From the IMG/VR virus record IMGVR_UViG_3300033149_002731, positions 1 through 44,599 of that record: a stretch of 44,599 bases of DNA. One strand, written 5' to 3'. Position numbers and translations under genes: made by a program. Source of the stretch: a virus. Below, piece by piece: positions 1 through 6,620 of the stretch. The notes beneath the pieces were generated by a model. The model saw only the letters and a list, made by a program, of their open reading frames with translations, had not been told where the DNA came from and searched no databases. The number at the start of each line of letters is the position of its first letter. The stretch's first letter is position 1.

Positions 1-109
1 GTCTGGTATCCCCCACTCCTGAGGAATTTTACCCCCCCTACCCGTAGGTTGCTCCCCACTTTACCCCTCTACCGCTTATGTTTTTTGGGTTTATTCCCCA
101 CACTCTCCC
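1..109 (-). other. Non-coding edge of the window; candidate cos region
   Basis: No gene is seen here. On the minus strand the sequence is rich in G runs. In a closed circle it lies between the HNH/small-gene block and terS, where cohesive-ended HK97-like phages usually carry cos. I see no direct repeat shared with the right end of the window, so it could be either a true cos cut or an arbitrary opening of a circular assembly. Confidence 0.4.
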
Positions 110-328
110 TCATCGTGCCGCATTTGCTAGCTTAATGGCATTGATAATCATTGACTTCATAATTTCTGTATCCTTTATTTCTGCCCAAATTATCGCCTCT
201 ATCACGGAAACCTTATCAATATTTTCTGCAGCCTGCCCTATTTCTAATAAGCAGCCAATTCTTTCCCTTACCTCTTTTGCTTCGCTTTCATCTTTAATGT
301 AGTGTTTTCTGCAAACAGGACATATCAT
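110..328 (-). CDS. Small CxxC protein of the late operon
   Basis: A 72-residue protein of unknown function. It opens with a CPVC motif at residues 3-6, half of a zinc knuckle, followed by a charged, probably helical remainder. An AGGAGG ribosome site lies 9 bases before the ATG. It is the last gene before the window edge and sits just after the HNH nuclease in the transcription direction, so it belongs to the head of the late/packaging operon. No second metal-binding pair is visible, so metal binding would need a dimer or is only vestigial. Confidence 0.6.
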   Translation of the reverse strand: MICPVCRKHYIKDESEAKEVRERIGCLLEIGQAAENIDKVSVIEAIIWAEIKDTEIMKSMIINAIKLANAAR

Positions 329-348
329 TTTTGTTTCCCTCCTTGTTT

Positions 349-711
349 TTACTTCCCAAATCCCCCGTCCTCTTTGGCGGTCTTTTCATTATGGTGTCGT
401 TCACACAAACTTTGCCAATTATCTACATCCCAAAATAATCCATAATCCCCTTTGTGCGGTATAATATGATCAACTACCGTTGCTGCTGTAACTTGTCCTT
501 CTTCAAGGCACTTCACGCATAACGGATGCTCCCTTAAGTATATCTTCCTCGCTTTCTGCCATCTTGCCCCATAGCCTCTCTGTGCGGATGTTCCTCTTTC
601 GTTGTCGTATTTCTTCCTAATCTGTTTTTTATGTTTTTCACAGTACCCGCCTTTTTCTGCTTTCTCCGGGCAGCCTGGATGTCGGCAGGGTGTTTTAGGT
701 TTGTATGGCAT
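349..711 (-). CDS. HNH endonuclease beside the terminase genes
   Basis: A 120-residue HNH nuclease. An N-terminal cysteine/histidine cluster (C9, C14, C24, H27) precedes the HNH fold: C65 and C68, then D81-H82, N98, C103 and H106-H107. In HK97-type cos phages an HNH protein encoded just upstream of terS works with the terminase in cutting cos DNA. Here it is separated from terS only by one small gene and the window edge if the molecule is circular, so a packaging role is likely. It starts 3 bases after the stop of the preceding gene, with a GGAAG ribosome site inside that gene. Compared with the second HNH gene near 1.6 kb, this one has the typical packaging length and position. Confidence 0.85.
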   Translation of the reverse strand: MPYKPKTPCRHPGCPEKAEKGGYCEKHKKQIRKKYDNERGTSAQRGYGARWQKARKIYLREHPLCVKCLEEGQVTAATVVDHIIPHKGDYGLFWDVDNWQSLCERHHNEKTAKEDGGFGK

Positions 712-714
712 TGT

Positions 715-939
715 TTACAATCTTCCGTAGCTCTTCTCTTCTTTTTCCATAAGTTTAATGTCGTATTTTTCCAAACAAGACACAACCGCGTTTGCTTCTT
801 CGTCCGCGACTAATCTGGTTACATCTGCACAAAGCAACTTGCCAACCTCAACACGCAAATTAATTTTTTGAACTTTGTCTGGGTTTATACCAAGAATTTC
901 GCAAAGCTCCTTGCCAAACTTAATACTAACCATTGCCAT
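715..939 (-). CDS. Small late-operon protein of unknown function
   Basis: A 74-residue protein with no recognised domain. The first half alternates hydrophobic residues as a beta-rich fold would; the end is charged (KEEKSYGRL). Its ATG overlaps the stop codon of the preceding gene (TAATG) and the ribosome site GGAGG lies in that gene, so the two are translationally coupled. It sits in the block of small genes between the late promoter and the HNH/terminase genes. Confidence 0.6.
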   Translation of the reverse strand: MAMVSIKFGKELCEILGINPDKVQKINLRVEVGKLLCADVTRLVADEEANAVVSCLEKYDIKLMEKEEKSYGRL

Positions 940-1232
940 TATTTGTTTCCTCCCTCACTTTTAAATCTTTCTGGCAGTTTTTGCCTTTCTATTTCAAAAT
1001 ATTTAGTTAAATGTTTTTCTTCCAAATATGCTTCTAATTCTGCTCGTAAACATTCATCAGAACAAACGTCTCGTTCTTCTATGCTTTCAACGCTATCATT
1101 GCCCCAATCTTCATGCCCTGTGGTAATTTGATAAAAAAAATCTTTGTCTATTTTCCCCCCGCAAACATCACAAGATATTCCTATCTCGATATTCTTAACA
1201 ACTGTAACCTCTTTTTTTTCGTAAATCCTCAA
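939..1232 (-). CDS. Small zinc-ribbon-like protein
   Basis: A 97-residue protein. CDVCGGKID (residues 21-29) and CSDEC (about 57-61) form two CxxC/CxxxC pairs typical of a small zinc ribbon, followed by a long charged helix. The start is TTG, chosen because GGGGAGGAG lies about 9 bases upstream and no ATG or GTG is nearby. It is coupled to the next gene by a TAATG overlap. Role unknown; it may be a DNA- or protein-binding accessory of the late operon. Confidence 0.6.
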   Translation of the reverse strand: MRIYEKKEVTVVKNIEIGISCDVCGGKIDKDFFYQITTGHEDWGNDSVESIEERDVCSDECLRAELEAYLEEKHLTKYFEIERQKLPERFKSEGGNK

Positions 1233-1298
1233 ATTAATTCTCCTCCCCTAATTTTTTTTTAGTTTTTAAAATTTCTTCTGTATGGTTCTTCCTCCTTT

Positions 1299-1547
1299 TT
1301 AAACATTATTTTTTATACAACGGGTACGCTTGTCTATAAGAGACATCACTTTATCTGCCAAAGAATCGATATTGTCAGTTTCGTCCCCTTTTTTGGTTAC
1401 TCTCCTGTGGACACAGCTAGTTAAACATAGCTGCTCCCCTGTTATCAGGCAAATAAACTCAACCAAACCTTCGAACCGAGACGTATTTGCAAAGAACTCA
1501 CAACCATAACACTTTTGGTAATTCATTTTATCTTTTTTCTTTAACAT
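1299..1547 (-). CDS. Small cysteine-rich protein
   Basis: An 82-residue protein with cysteines at CYGCEF, CLITGEQLCLTSC and a late C, compatible with one zinc site. A GGGAGG ribosome site lies inside the end of the upstream HNH gene; the start is only 3 bases downstream of that gene's stop. Function unknown. Its tight coupling to the HNH gene suggests the HNH/RNA unit inserted without breaking the operon. Confidence 0.55.
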   Translation of the reverse strand: MLKKKDKMNYQKCYGCEFFANTSRFEGLVEFICLITGEQLCLTSCVHRRVTKKGDETDNIDSLADKVMSLIDKRTRCIKNNV

Positions 1548-1549
1548 TT

Positions 1550-1816
1550 TTATTTTCCTCCCTTTTTCTTTTTAAGCTCCTCCGGCTTAATTTTGCCTTC
1601 ATGCGCCTTCCCGTGACAATACACGCAAAGGTCGATCCTGTTCTCTTCCGTGTCCTCCCCGCCGCGCGATCTCGGTATGATGTGGTGTCTCTCGGTATAC
1701 CCTACTCTTCCGCAAAATTGGCAGTATGGGCTCGCCTTGCCCTTGAACCCTCGGCGTTTTTTCTTTTTGTAGGTGGGTTTGAGAACGGGATTGAAATTAA
1801 AGTCCATTTTTAACAT
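1550..1816 (-). CDS. Small HNH endonuclease with a structured RNA upstream
   Basis: An 88-residue stand-alone HNH nuclease. After a basic N-terminus (KKKKRRGFKG) comes YCQFC (C32, C35), RHH (H44, H45), N59 and CVYCHGKAH (C64, C67, H72), a complete beta-beta-alpha-metal fold with a second zinc site. The frame stays open to 1957, but the upstream codons run through a chain of perfect hairpins, so I take the ATG at 1816 (or 1807) as the start. The ribosome site is weak. The organisation, structured RNA then HNH ORF, recalls HEARO/omega-RNA elements, but no RuvC or PLMP part is present. It is probably a selfish homing-type element inside the late operon. Confidence 0.75.
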   Translation of the reverse strand: MLKMDFNFNPVLKPTYKKKKRRGFKGKASPYCQFCGRVGYTERHHIIPRSRGGEDTEENRIDLCVYCHGKAHEGKIKPEELKKKKGGK

Positions 1817-1831
1817 TCTTTCAAGGGTAAT

Positions 1832-1963
1832 GAAGCCGCCCCAGGTGTGGGCCAGGACGGCTCCTTCCACCGGTGGAAATTTTAGAGACGCCCTTATGGA
1901 CGTCGGGCCGGGGATGCTATCCCCGGTGCTGTTACAAACCCCGTGATTACTCACCAATCACGG
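1832..1963 (-). ncRNA. Structured RNA of five consecutive hairpins before the HNH ORF
   Basis: On the minus strand, five stems follow each other: 1941-1963 (8 bp, loop GGTGAGT), 1908-1926 (8 bp, loop AGC), 1887-1904 (7 bp, loop ATAA), 1865-1878 (14-base palindrome) and 1832-1864 (11 bp). Four of the pairs (1863/1833, 1857/1839, 1854/1842, 1900/1891) are G-U wobbles that pair only if the minus strand is the RNA; on the plus strand they would be A/C mismatches. This points to a selected minus-strand RNA. It ends 16 bases before the HNH start. I could not assign an Rfam family. Confidence 0.7.
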
Positions 1964-2161
1964 ACCTAATCCGGCTGGACAACGTTCTTTGTTAACCAAT
2001 TCCAACATGTATTCGTGCCAATTTGAAAGTATATGACTTTGGGAAATTATTGTAAGTTTTCCCTCGTACTCTCTATGTTGGTCTCGTATCAGCATAGCAG
2101 CCTGATCTTCATTGTTGGCAAAGATTCTGTTCTGGACGAAGTATCTCACCTCGGGGATCAT
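1958..2161 (-). CDS. Small late-operon protein; C-terminus may be altered by the HNH/RNA insertion
   Basis: A 67-residue protein of unknown function. Its ATG overlaps the stop of the preceding 55-residue gene (ATGA), so they are coupled. The body (to about residue 58) looks like an ordinary small alpha/beta protein. The last residues, RCPAGLGP, are encoded by sequence that runs into the first hairpin of the structured RNA and the stop codon lies in that hairpin. This suggests that the original C-terminus was replaced when the HNH/RNA element arrived; inference only. Confidence 0.55.
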   Translation of the reverse strand: MIPEVRYFVQNRIFANNEDQAAMLIRDQHREYEGKLTIISQSHILSNWHEYMLELVNKERCPAGLGP

Positions 2162-2325
2162 GCTTCCTCAATCGTAATCTTAAACGCCTTACCCCGCAAT
2201 GTTATTAATTTTACCGCTTCGGCAATGTCGCTCTCTGGAATGTCCAGCTTCACTCTGCATCCGTCAGCACCGTAATTCAACGCTGATTGTATAGGCGGCA
2301 AACTTGCCATGCATTGTATTTTCAT
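2158..2325 (-). CDS. 55-residue first gene of the late operon
   Basis: A short protein (MKIQCMASLPPIQ... ending ITIEEA) of unknown function. The reading frame is supported by a GGGAGGGAAGAGC ribosome site just upstream, its position right after the late promoter, and the ATGA overlap with the next gene. The middle, DGCRVKLDIPESD then AEAVKLITLRGK, looks like a beta-strand/helix mini-domain. Confidence 0.6.
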   Translation of the reverse strand: MKIQCMASLPPIQSALNYGADGCRVKLDIPESDIAEAVKLITLRGKAFKITIEEA

Positions 2326-2340
2326 GCTCTTCCCTCCCTT

Positions 2341-2377
2341 AAAATAAAAAGACGAACACGGGCAAAAACCGTATTCG
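2341..2377 (-). terminator. Terminator-like hairpin in the late-operon leader
   Basis: Minus-strand stem of 9 bp (CGAATACGG with CCGTGTTCG, one G-U pair), 7-base loop, then TCTTTTTATTTT. It sits only about 10 bases downstream of the predicted start of the late transcript and before the first gene. It may attenuate the late operon, be a target of antitermination, or protect the 5' end. Confidence 0.5.
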
Positions 2378-2394
2378 CCAATTCTTCCATTTTA

Positions 2395-2424
2395 ATTATA
2401 ATATAACTATTCTATCCATTGCAA
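2395..2424 (-). promoter_or_regulatory. Late promoter, sigma-70-like
   Basis: On the minus strand, TTGCAA (2419-2424) and TATAAT (2395-2400) are separated by 18 bases. It faces the late operon and directly follows the repeat array and the ArpU/RinA-like gene. The -35 box departs from TTGACA and the spacer is 18, as expected of a promoter needing an activator. Confidence 0.65.
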
Positions 2425-2434
2425 GAAAATTAGT

Positions 2435-2495
2435 CCCGATTTTTTCCCGAAAAATTCCCGATTTTTTCCCGAAAAATTCCCGATTACCGAAAAAT
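2435..2495 (-). repeat. Helically phased 22-bp repeats, likely late-activator operator
   Basis: Two identical 22-base units (2435-2456 and 2457-2478) and a third partial unit (2479-2495). Each unit holds two CCCGA boxes 11 bp apart, so CCCGA recurs at 2435, 2446, 2457, 2468 and 2479, about one helical turn each. The array lies just upstream of the -35 box of the late promoter and begins at the stop of the ArpU/RinA-like gene, the usual place for the activator's binding sites in Gram-positive phages. Confidence 0.65.
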
Positions 2496-2927
2496 GCTTG
2501 ACAATTCCCAAACTCTCTGACCCAGGCATTGCGCCACATCTTCAATAAATTCTTTCCTGATATCGCTAAACTTGGATTCGCCACAGCCAAGTTTCATCAT
2601 TATGTCTCCTCTGTCCAGTTCCTTATTGTATTTCAAATCCATAAAAATTTTTTCTTCCTTTTTCACAACTTCTAATAATTCGGTAATACTGCTATAGAAC
2701 CATTCCAAATGCTCTATTTCTTTGCTTAATTTACCTTCTGTTCGTTTAATAGCCCAATACTGAGTTGTGTCCTTGTTTCTTTTAGCGTTATGATCTAATT
2801 TAACCACACTAGAACTAGCTTTCGGCATAACTGTTTCAAGTTCATATTTTTTATTTTTAAGCATTAAGGGAATTTTTTTGTAAGTATATAATGTTTTTTC
2901 GATGTATTTAAATAAATTTTTATTCAT
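2484..2927 (-). CDS. ArpU/RinA-like late transcription activator
   Basis: A 147-residue protein whose length, charged helical make-up and position match the ArpU/RinA family of phage late-gene regulators. The C-terminal half (SSITELLEVV, then MMKLGCGESKFSDIRKEFIEDVAQCLGQ) looks like the sigma-region-4-like helix-turn-helix of that family. It is the last gene before the late promoter, and its stop codon abuts the phased repeats, so it probably switches on the operon running through the small genes, HNH, terminase, head, tail and lysis. The ATG has AGGGAGC as its ribosome site and overlaps the preceding gene. The family call rests on pattern and context. Confidence 0.65.
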   Translation of the reverse strand: MNKNLFKYIEKTLYTYKKIPLMLKNKKYELETVMPKASSSVVKLDHNAKRNKDTTQYWAIKRTEGKLSKEIEHLEWFYSSITELLEVVKKEEKIFMDLKYNKELDRGDIMMKLGCGESKFSDIRKEFIEDVAQCLGQRVWELSSIFR

Positions 2928-3117
2928 TTTGATGCTCCCTCTTATATTGTTCTAAAGACTGCATAAAGTCTTTATTCCAATTAGGATCGTTCGTAAACCC
3001 CCAACACTCTTTCCCGTCCCGCCAAAAAAAGGCAGGATCATCAAAAACACTACAATAGCCCGTCATTGTCTTTTTCTCACATTTTTTGCATTGTTCAACA
3101 ATTTTTCTACCTTTCAA
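2920..3117 (-). CDS. Small zinc-knuckle protein upstream of the late activator
   Basis: A protein of about 65 residues with CKKCEKK, then C and C further on, so a probable zinc site, followed by an aromatic stretch (FFWRDGKECWGF). I chose the second TTG (3117) because AGGAGGG lies 6 bases before it; the first TTG at 3123 has no spacing. It overlaps the start of the ArpU/RinA-like gene by 8 bases. Function unknown. Confidence 0.5.
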   Translation of the reverse strand: MKGRKIVEQCKKCEKKTMTGYCSVFDDPAFFWRDGKECWGFTNDPNWNKDFMQSLEQYKREHQNE

Positions 3118-3135
3118 GGTCAACCCTCCTGGAAA

Positions 3136-3294
3136 TTAATGCCCGTTCATTTTTTGAATCTGCAAATATCTTTCTTCCCCTAAATGCTTCTTCTGGACTT
3201 CATGCGTTGCCAACGTTGCCAACCCGCCGTAAGCCTGAACAATAAAACCGTATTTCCGCGCCAAAGCCATAACTTCTTTCCAGCCTTCTTCCAT
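3136..3294 (-). CDS. 52-residue protein between cysH and the late activator
   Basis: A short helical protein (MEEGWKEVMALARKYGF...) with a clear AGGGAGGG ribosome site 6 bases before the ATG. A basic helix and a glycine/alanine turn are seen; no domain is recognised. It is the first phage-type small gene after the type IV-B operon. Confidence 0.55.
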   Translation of the reverse strand: MEEGWKEVMALARKYGFIVQAYGGLATLATHEVQKKHLGEERYLQIQKMNGH

Positions 3295-3331
3295 GTTTAT
3301 CCCTCCCTAAGTGCGCTCCCTTATTTCAATA

Positions 3332-4030
3332 TTAAATCTCCTTCAAATGACGATCCTTCCACATAAGGATTCCGTCAAGTTGTTGTGCTCCAAGTTTATC
3401 AAATTCTGGATCAAAAAAGGTTGCAAACCGGGCCTGCTTTAATCCCTGTGCTTCAATATATTTATCATAAATAGAAGCATAAGGTAAGTTGTTTTTAAAA
3501 ATATAAGCCCAGACATCTTTATATGTCCAATCTTGAAGAGGCCAGCATTCCGGAATTACTGTTATGTTTTGCTTACTACGGATTCTTCTTTTTCTTTTAA
3601 GCGATTCTTCTTTTCGTATACCAACAAACGCTAAATCATATCCTTCTTTTTTAAGACACGGAATTAGCTTATTTAAATATTCCCTTCCTAAAACATTAAT
3701 TGCTAGCCGTTTCAACCTCAAGTATTCTTTTGATGTTTCCACTCGGACATTGGCACCGATTTTTCGTAAGTTGCTTAAAATTTCCTTATATAACCATCGC
3801 GGAATATAATACGGGCCATAATCCCAATGCAGAAACATAACATTAGAATTATGTTGCAATACTAAATGTGCCATTGCCGTACTATCCTTTCCACCAGAAA
3901 CAGCACAATAAGGTTTTTTTGCTTTTGCCAAAGCATTAGCAATTAACGCTTGTGTTATTTGAACTTTTTTTTTGTGTTCATCCATGTCAGCCCATTTTAT
4001 TAAAACTCTACGCCAAGTCTGTATGTTCAT
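3332..4030 (-). CDS. cysH: CysH-like PP-loop protein of the type IV-B CRISPR-Cas operon
   Basis: A 232-residue member of the PAPS reductase/ATP pyrophosphatase superfamily. SGGKDS (residues 45-50) is the PP-loop that binds ATP pyrophosphate. VGIRKEES and the C-terminal block CWPLQDWTYKDVWAYIF match the other conserved motifs of the family. The C-terminal ECGxH-type reductase cysteine of assimilatory CysH is not evident. Its ATG overlaps the csf3 stop (ATGA), so it is translated with the effector genes. Known type IV-B loci carry a cysH-like gene whose function is unresolved. The intact PP-loop suggests an adenylating or nucleotide-handling enzyme rather than sulfate assimilation. DndC-like proteins share the fold, but no dnd genes are present. 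Confidence 0.85.
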   Translation of the reverse strand: MNIQTWRRVLIKWADMDEHKKKVQITQALIANALAKAKKPYCAVSGGKDSTAMAHLVLQHNSNVMFLHWDYGPYYIPRWLYKEILSNLRKIGANVRVETSKEYLRLKRLAINVLGREYLNKLIPCLKKEGYDLAFVGIRKEESLKRKRRIRSKQNITVIPECWPLQDWTYKDVWAYIFKNNLPYASIYDKYIEAQGLKQARFATFFDPEFDKLGAQQLDGILMWKDRHLKEI

Positions 4031-4752
4031 TTCAAAACACACATTCCACCAGGCGGAACACATTCAGTAACATTGCGCGGATCCCAATATGGCGAACAAA
4101 AACTCATACTCACAACTTCTTCGTACCTAGCACACATTTGTATAGGAATAGGCCTCATGGCTCTCTCTTGCCAAATCAAAGACATATCTTCTTCTGTTTC
4201 TTCAATTTCCCAATCTCGAATCAGCCCAAACCCAATCCTAAAATCATTGCCTAGTCCAACAATTAACTCGTCTAACAATTTGCCAATAAAAACAATATCT
4301 CCGTTGCCAAAAAAGTTTACATAGCGAACAGCAAAAATAGGCTGCCGTAAAATGTAATCACGGAAATAACCCGATCCCCGATAAACTTTCTTCATATTAA
4401 GATTATCTGATCCACCTGTTTCAAATCGTTTATAAATATTTGTAGTTTTCACTGGCACGTCAGGTATAAGCTGTGAGACCGAAGCATGATATATGCTACC
4501 CGTTTTCTTAAACGGTAATTTCATCCATTTAGGCGGAAACTTAAGTATCTGCTTCTTCGGTAACAAAAAATATTCCTCGCCTAAGCCGTAAAATAAAAGT
4601 AAATGTGACATAAGCCCATCGAAATACATCCAGGGGTTTGTCAAACAAATTGGACTAGCTAATCGGAAAGTCAAACGAAATGGTTTAAAAATCCCCTGTT
4701 GTAACAAATCTTTTTTTTCTAGTAACTCCCAAAAATATTTTTGGTCACTCAT
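4027..4752 (-). CDS. csf3: Csf3, Cas5-like subunit of type IV-B CRISPR-Cas
   Basis: A 241-residue RAMP-type protein. The start FRLTFRLASPICLT resembles the first strand of a Cas5/Cas7 ferredoxin-like fold, and the end has the glycine-rich stretch NDFRIGFGLIRDWEIE found in RAMP proteins. Length, order and overlap match csf3 of type IV loci: it lies 2 bases after csf2 and overlaps cysH. In type IV complexes Csf3 takes the Cas5 place at the foot of the effector, next to the 5' end of the bound RNA. No Cas6 is encoded here, so the RNA would have to be processed otherwise. Assignment by fold-level pattern and operon order. Confidence 0.75.
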   Translation of the reverse strand: MSDQKYFWELLEKKDLLQQGIFKPFRLTFRLASPICLTNPWMYFDGLMSHLLLFYGLGEEYFLLPKKQILKFPPKWMKLPFKKTGSIYHASVSQLIPDVPVKTTNIYKRFETGGSDNLNMKKVYRGSGYFRDYILRQPIFAVRYVNFFGNGDIVFIGKLLDELIVGLGNDFRIGFGLIRDWEIEETEEDMSLIWQERAMRPIPIQMCARYEEVVSMSFCSPYWDPRNVTECVPPGGMCVLK

Positions 4753-4754
4753 GC

Positions 4755-5597
4755 CTACACCCGCTTTTCTATTTCATAAATTACACCCAAAATTTGTTCT
4801 TTGTTATCTCGCACAAATTGTAAATATTCATCGCCGGTATCGTTCATTTCGTACTGCAATTTAAGCTTCCCATCGCCACCCGCTGAACGGCTGCCAATAA
4901 AAGGTTCCTCTTTCCATAATTCAATTAAGCGAGCCAAGCAAGAAGCATGCAAATTATTTTTTATTTTCAAGGCCCAAGCATGGTAAAATTGCGTACCTAT
5001 TCCAAATGCTTCATAATCAACTTTCATTTGTACGGCTTGCTCTCCTTCGGTTCTTTCCGTTCGCAAATCATCTCGTCTAGTTAAAAACGCCCCGCCAATA
5101 AATTCCCGAACAGACATTTTTGCCCGAGGATTTTTTTGATAAACAGAAGAACTTGGAGCATAAAACGAATATTCTTCACAAATAGGCCACATATGCTCAA
5201 CAATCAAATTACCTTCAATTCCCTGATTACCAATTGAACATCCGAGCAAAGCTAACGGTAAAATCCATTTGTAAATCATTCGCCGAAATTCTAAATCAAT
5301 TGTTCCGCTTGCTCCTTCAGTACTTTCATACCCACCGCCACCTGAATTGAAAATATGGTGGACTTTTTTATGCTTACATTCATACCCTAAAATATCAAAA
5401 AATTCTTTTACCAATCTTCGGCGGTTACTGTTTCTTACTGAATTGCCCGAAATATAGGGAAAAGCAATAATCTGATCCAAGCTCTCAAGGTAAAGGGGTA
5501 TTGTTCGTAATATTGGAGTTGACCCCGTTTTTTCGTCACCACCTTGATGAATCGGAGCTACAGCGGTTAAAATTCCTTCTATTCTATATTTACTCAT
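4755..5597 (-). CDS. csf2: Csf2, Cas7-like backbone subunit of type IV-B CRISPR-Cas
   Basis: A 280-residue RAMP protein, the expected backbone. The N-terminus (YRIEGILTAVAPIHQGG) is a typical Cas7 first strand. GNSVRNSNRRRL is the post-strand helix; FNSGGGGYEST and GSRSAGGDGKLKLQYE are the glycine-rich loops of RAMP proteins. In type IV complexes several Csf2 copies line the guide RNA. A strong AGGAGG lies 9 bases before the ATG, which sits inside the end of the cas11 gene; this best ribosome site in the operon fits a subunit needed in excess. Confidence 0.8.
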   Translation of the reverse strand: MSKYRIEGILTAVAPIHQGGDEKTGSTPILRTIPLYLESLDQIIAFPYISGNSVRNSNRRRLVKEFFDILGYECKHKKVHHIFNSGGGGYESTEGASGTIDLEFRRMIYKWILPLALLGCSIGNQGIEGNLIVEHMWPICEEYSFYAPSSSVYQKNPRAKMSVREFIGGAFLTRRDDLRTERTEGEQAVQMKVDYEAFGIGTQFYHAWALKIKNNLHASCLARLIELWKEEPFIGSRSAGGDGKLKLQYEMNDTGDEYLQFVRDNKEQILGVIYEIEKRV

Positions 5598-5961
5598 TTA
5601 AAAATCCCTCCTGGTTTATTTTTTGTTTTTTCTTAATTTCCCTTAATTCTTTTGCTCGAATCACAGAAAGCATAGCATAAGCAACATGTTCCAAACGCAA
5701 GATATTTAAAACCCTTTTTTCGTTAAATCGTAACTGGTTAATTATTGGCACAGCGGCAATCGGTAAAGATTGTAATCCAAAAAAATTACATAACTTACTG
5801 GCAAATTGATTAATATTTGCTGCACTTGTTGCTGCCCTGATACGATGATTAAACACATCATGCGGGTTTCTTCCTCTCATGCGCTGCCAATTAATTTTGT
5901 TATAAATTAAAGCTAATAATTCTGTTACATCACTTTCCTCTTTTAGGGATAGCAAAGACAT
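5590..5961 (-). CDS. cas11: Cas11-like small subunit of type IV-B CRISPR-Cas
   Basis: A 123-residue, mostly helical and basic protein. Small subunits are too divergent to call on sequence alone; the evidence is its size, helical pattern and position between csf1 and csf2, exactly where type IV-B loci carry it. It starts inside the end of csf1 (32-base overlap) with AGGTG as ribosome site and overlaps csf2 by 8 bases. In the complex such subunits form the belly next to the backbone and stabilise RNA and target binding. Confidence 0.65.
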   Translation of the reverse strand: MSLLSLKEESDVTELLALIYNKINWQRMRGRNPHDVFNHRIRAATSAANINQFASKLCNFFGLQSLPIAAVPIINQLRFNEKRVLNILRLEHVAYAMLSVIRAKELREIKKKQKINQEGFLNE

Positions 5962-6604
5962 CGATCAACACCTCCCATAATGGATTTCCTTTATTTTTGC
6001 GAATTTCGTTTATCAATTTTAACTTTCCTGCCCGATATGCTTTTTTGCAATTATAAACATTCATATCACCCCTTAATGCTTTTTTGCTTATGCCTAGTTT
6101 TATTGCATTAACTATCAATTCCCAATATTTTTCCGCCTGTTTACGCTCAAACCAAATTGGAATATCAAATTCTTCATGTGCAAAATGATAATGGTCTTTG
6201 TTCCATGCAACTTTATGCAAACAAGCTAACCACCCTTGTTTTCTTCCTCCTGTCATTCCAGCCTTTCTAATATAAACAAAAAAGGGTGGTTCTGGCGGAT
6301 TAAACAATATTTCGCTTACTTCAGCACGCTCAAGAAAACACAGCTCTTTTGACACAACCCAACAATTACGACGAAATTCTTTTTGAAAAATAAATGCGCA
6401 TGATGGGCAAATACCATCCCCGGTAAACAATCTTCCCCAACCAGTAAAATTTTCAGATACTAATTCTTTCATTGATAAACCATTTTCCATTTTTAGTCCA
6501 CACATTACACAAATGCCATTTTTAGTTCCTTTTGGTATCTTTATCTCTTTGTTTTCTGGGTTTTTAGACTCGAATAAAAGTTTACTTAAATTCAATTTCT
6601 TCAT
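5930..6604 (-). CDS. csf1: Csf1, Cas8-like subunit of type IV-B CRISPR-Cas
   Basis: A 224-residue protein with the zinc finger expected of Csf1: C32-x2-C35 (GICVMCG) and C66-x2-C69 (GICPSC). Further on are PPEPPFFVYIRKAG and WLACLHKVAWN, then a basic C-terminal half. Csf1 is the signature of type IV CRISPR-Cas and takes the place of the large subunit. I use the ATG at 6604, preceded by AAGGGGGTG; the frame is open 13 codons further up without a better site. It is the first gene of the five-gene operon and follows the VRR-NUC gene by 16 bases, so it is probably transcribed from the phage early promoter. Confidence 0.75.
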   Translation of the reverse strand: MKKLNLSKLLFESKNPENKEIKIPKGTKNGICVMCGLKMENGLSMKELVSENFTGWGRLFTGDGICPSCAFIFQKEFRRNCWVVSKELCFLERAEVSEILFNPPEPPFFVYIRKAGMTGGRKQGWLACLHKVAWNKDHYHFAHEEFDIPIWFERKQAEKYWELIVNAIKLGISKKALRGDMNVYNCKKAYRAGKLKLINEIRKNKGNPLWEVLIDVFAIPKRGK

Positions 6605-6620
6605 CACCCCCTTATGTTTT

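Noticed and set aside
1817-1957. Upstream extension of the HNH reading frame to 1957
   Set aside because: These codons consist of consecutive perfect RNA hairpins and no ribosome site precedes the first start.
2435-2495. Short direct repeats that could suggest a CRISPR array
   Set aside because: Units are 22 bp, directly tandem without spacers, and sit at a promoter.
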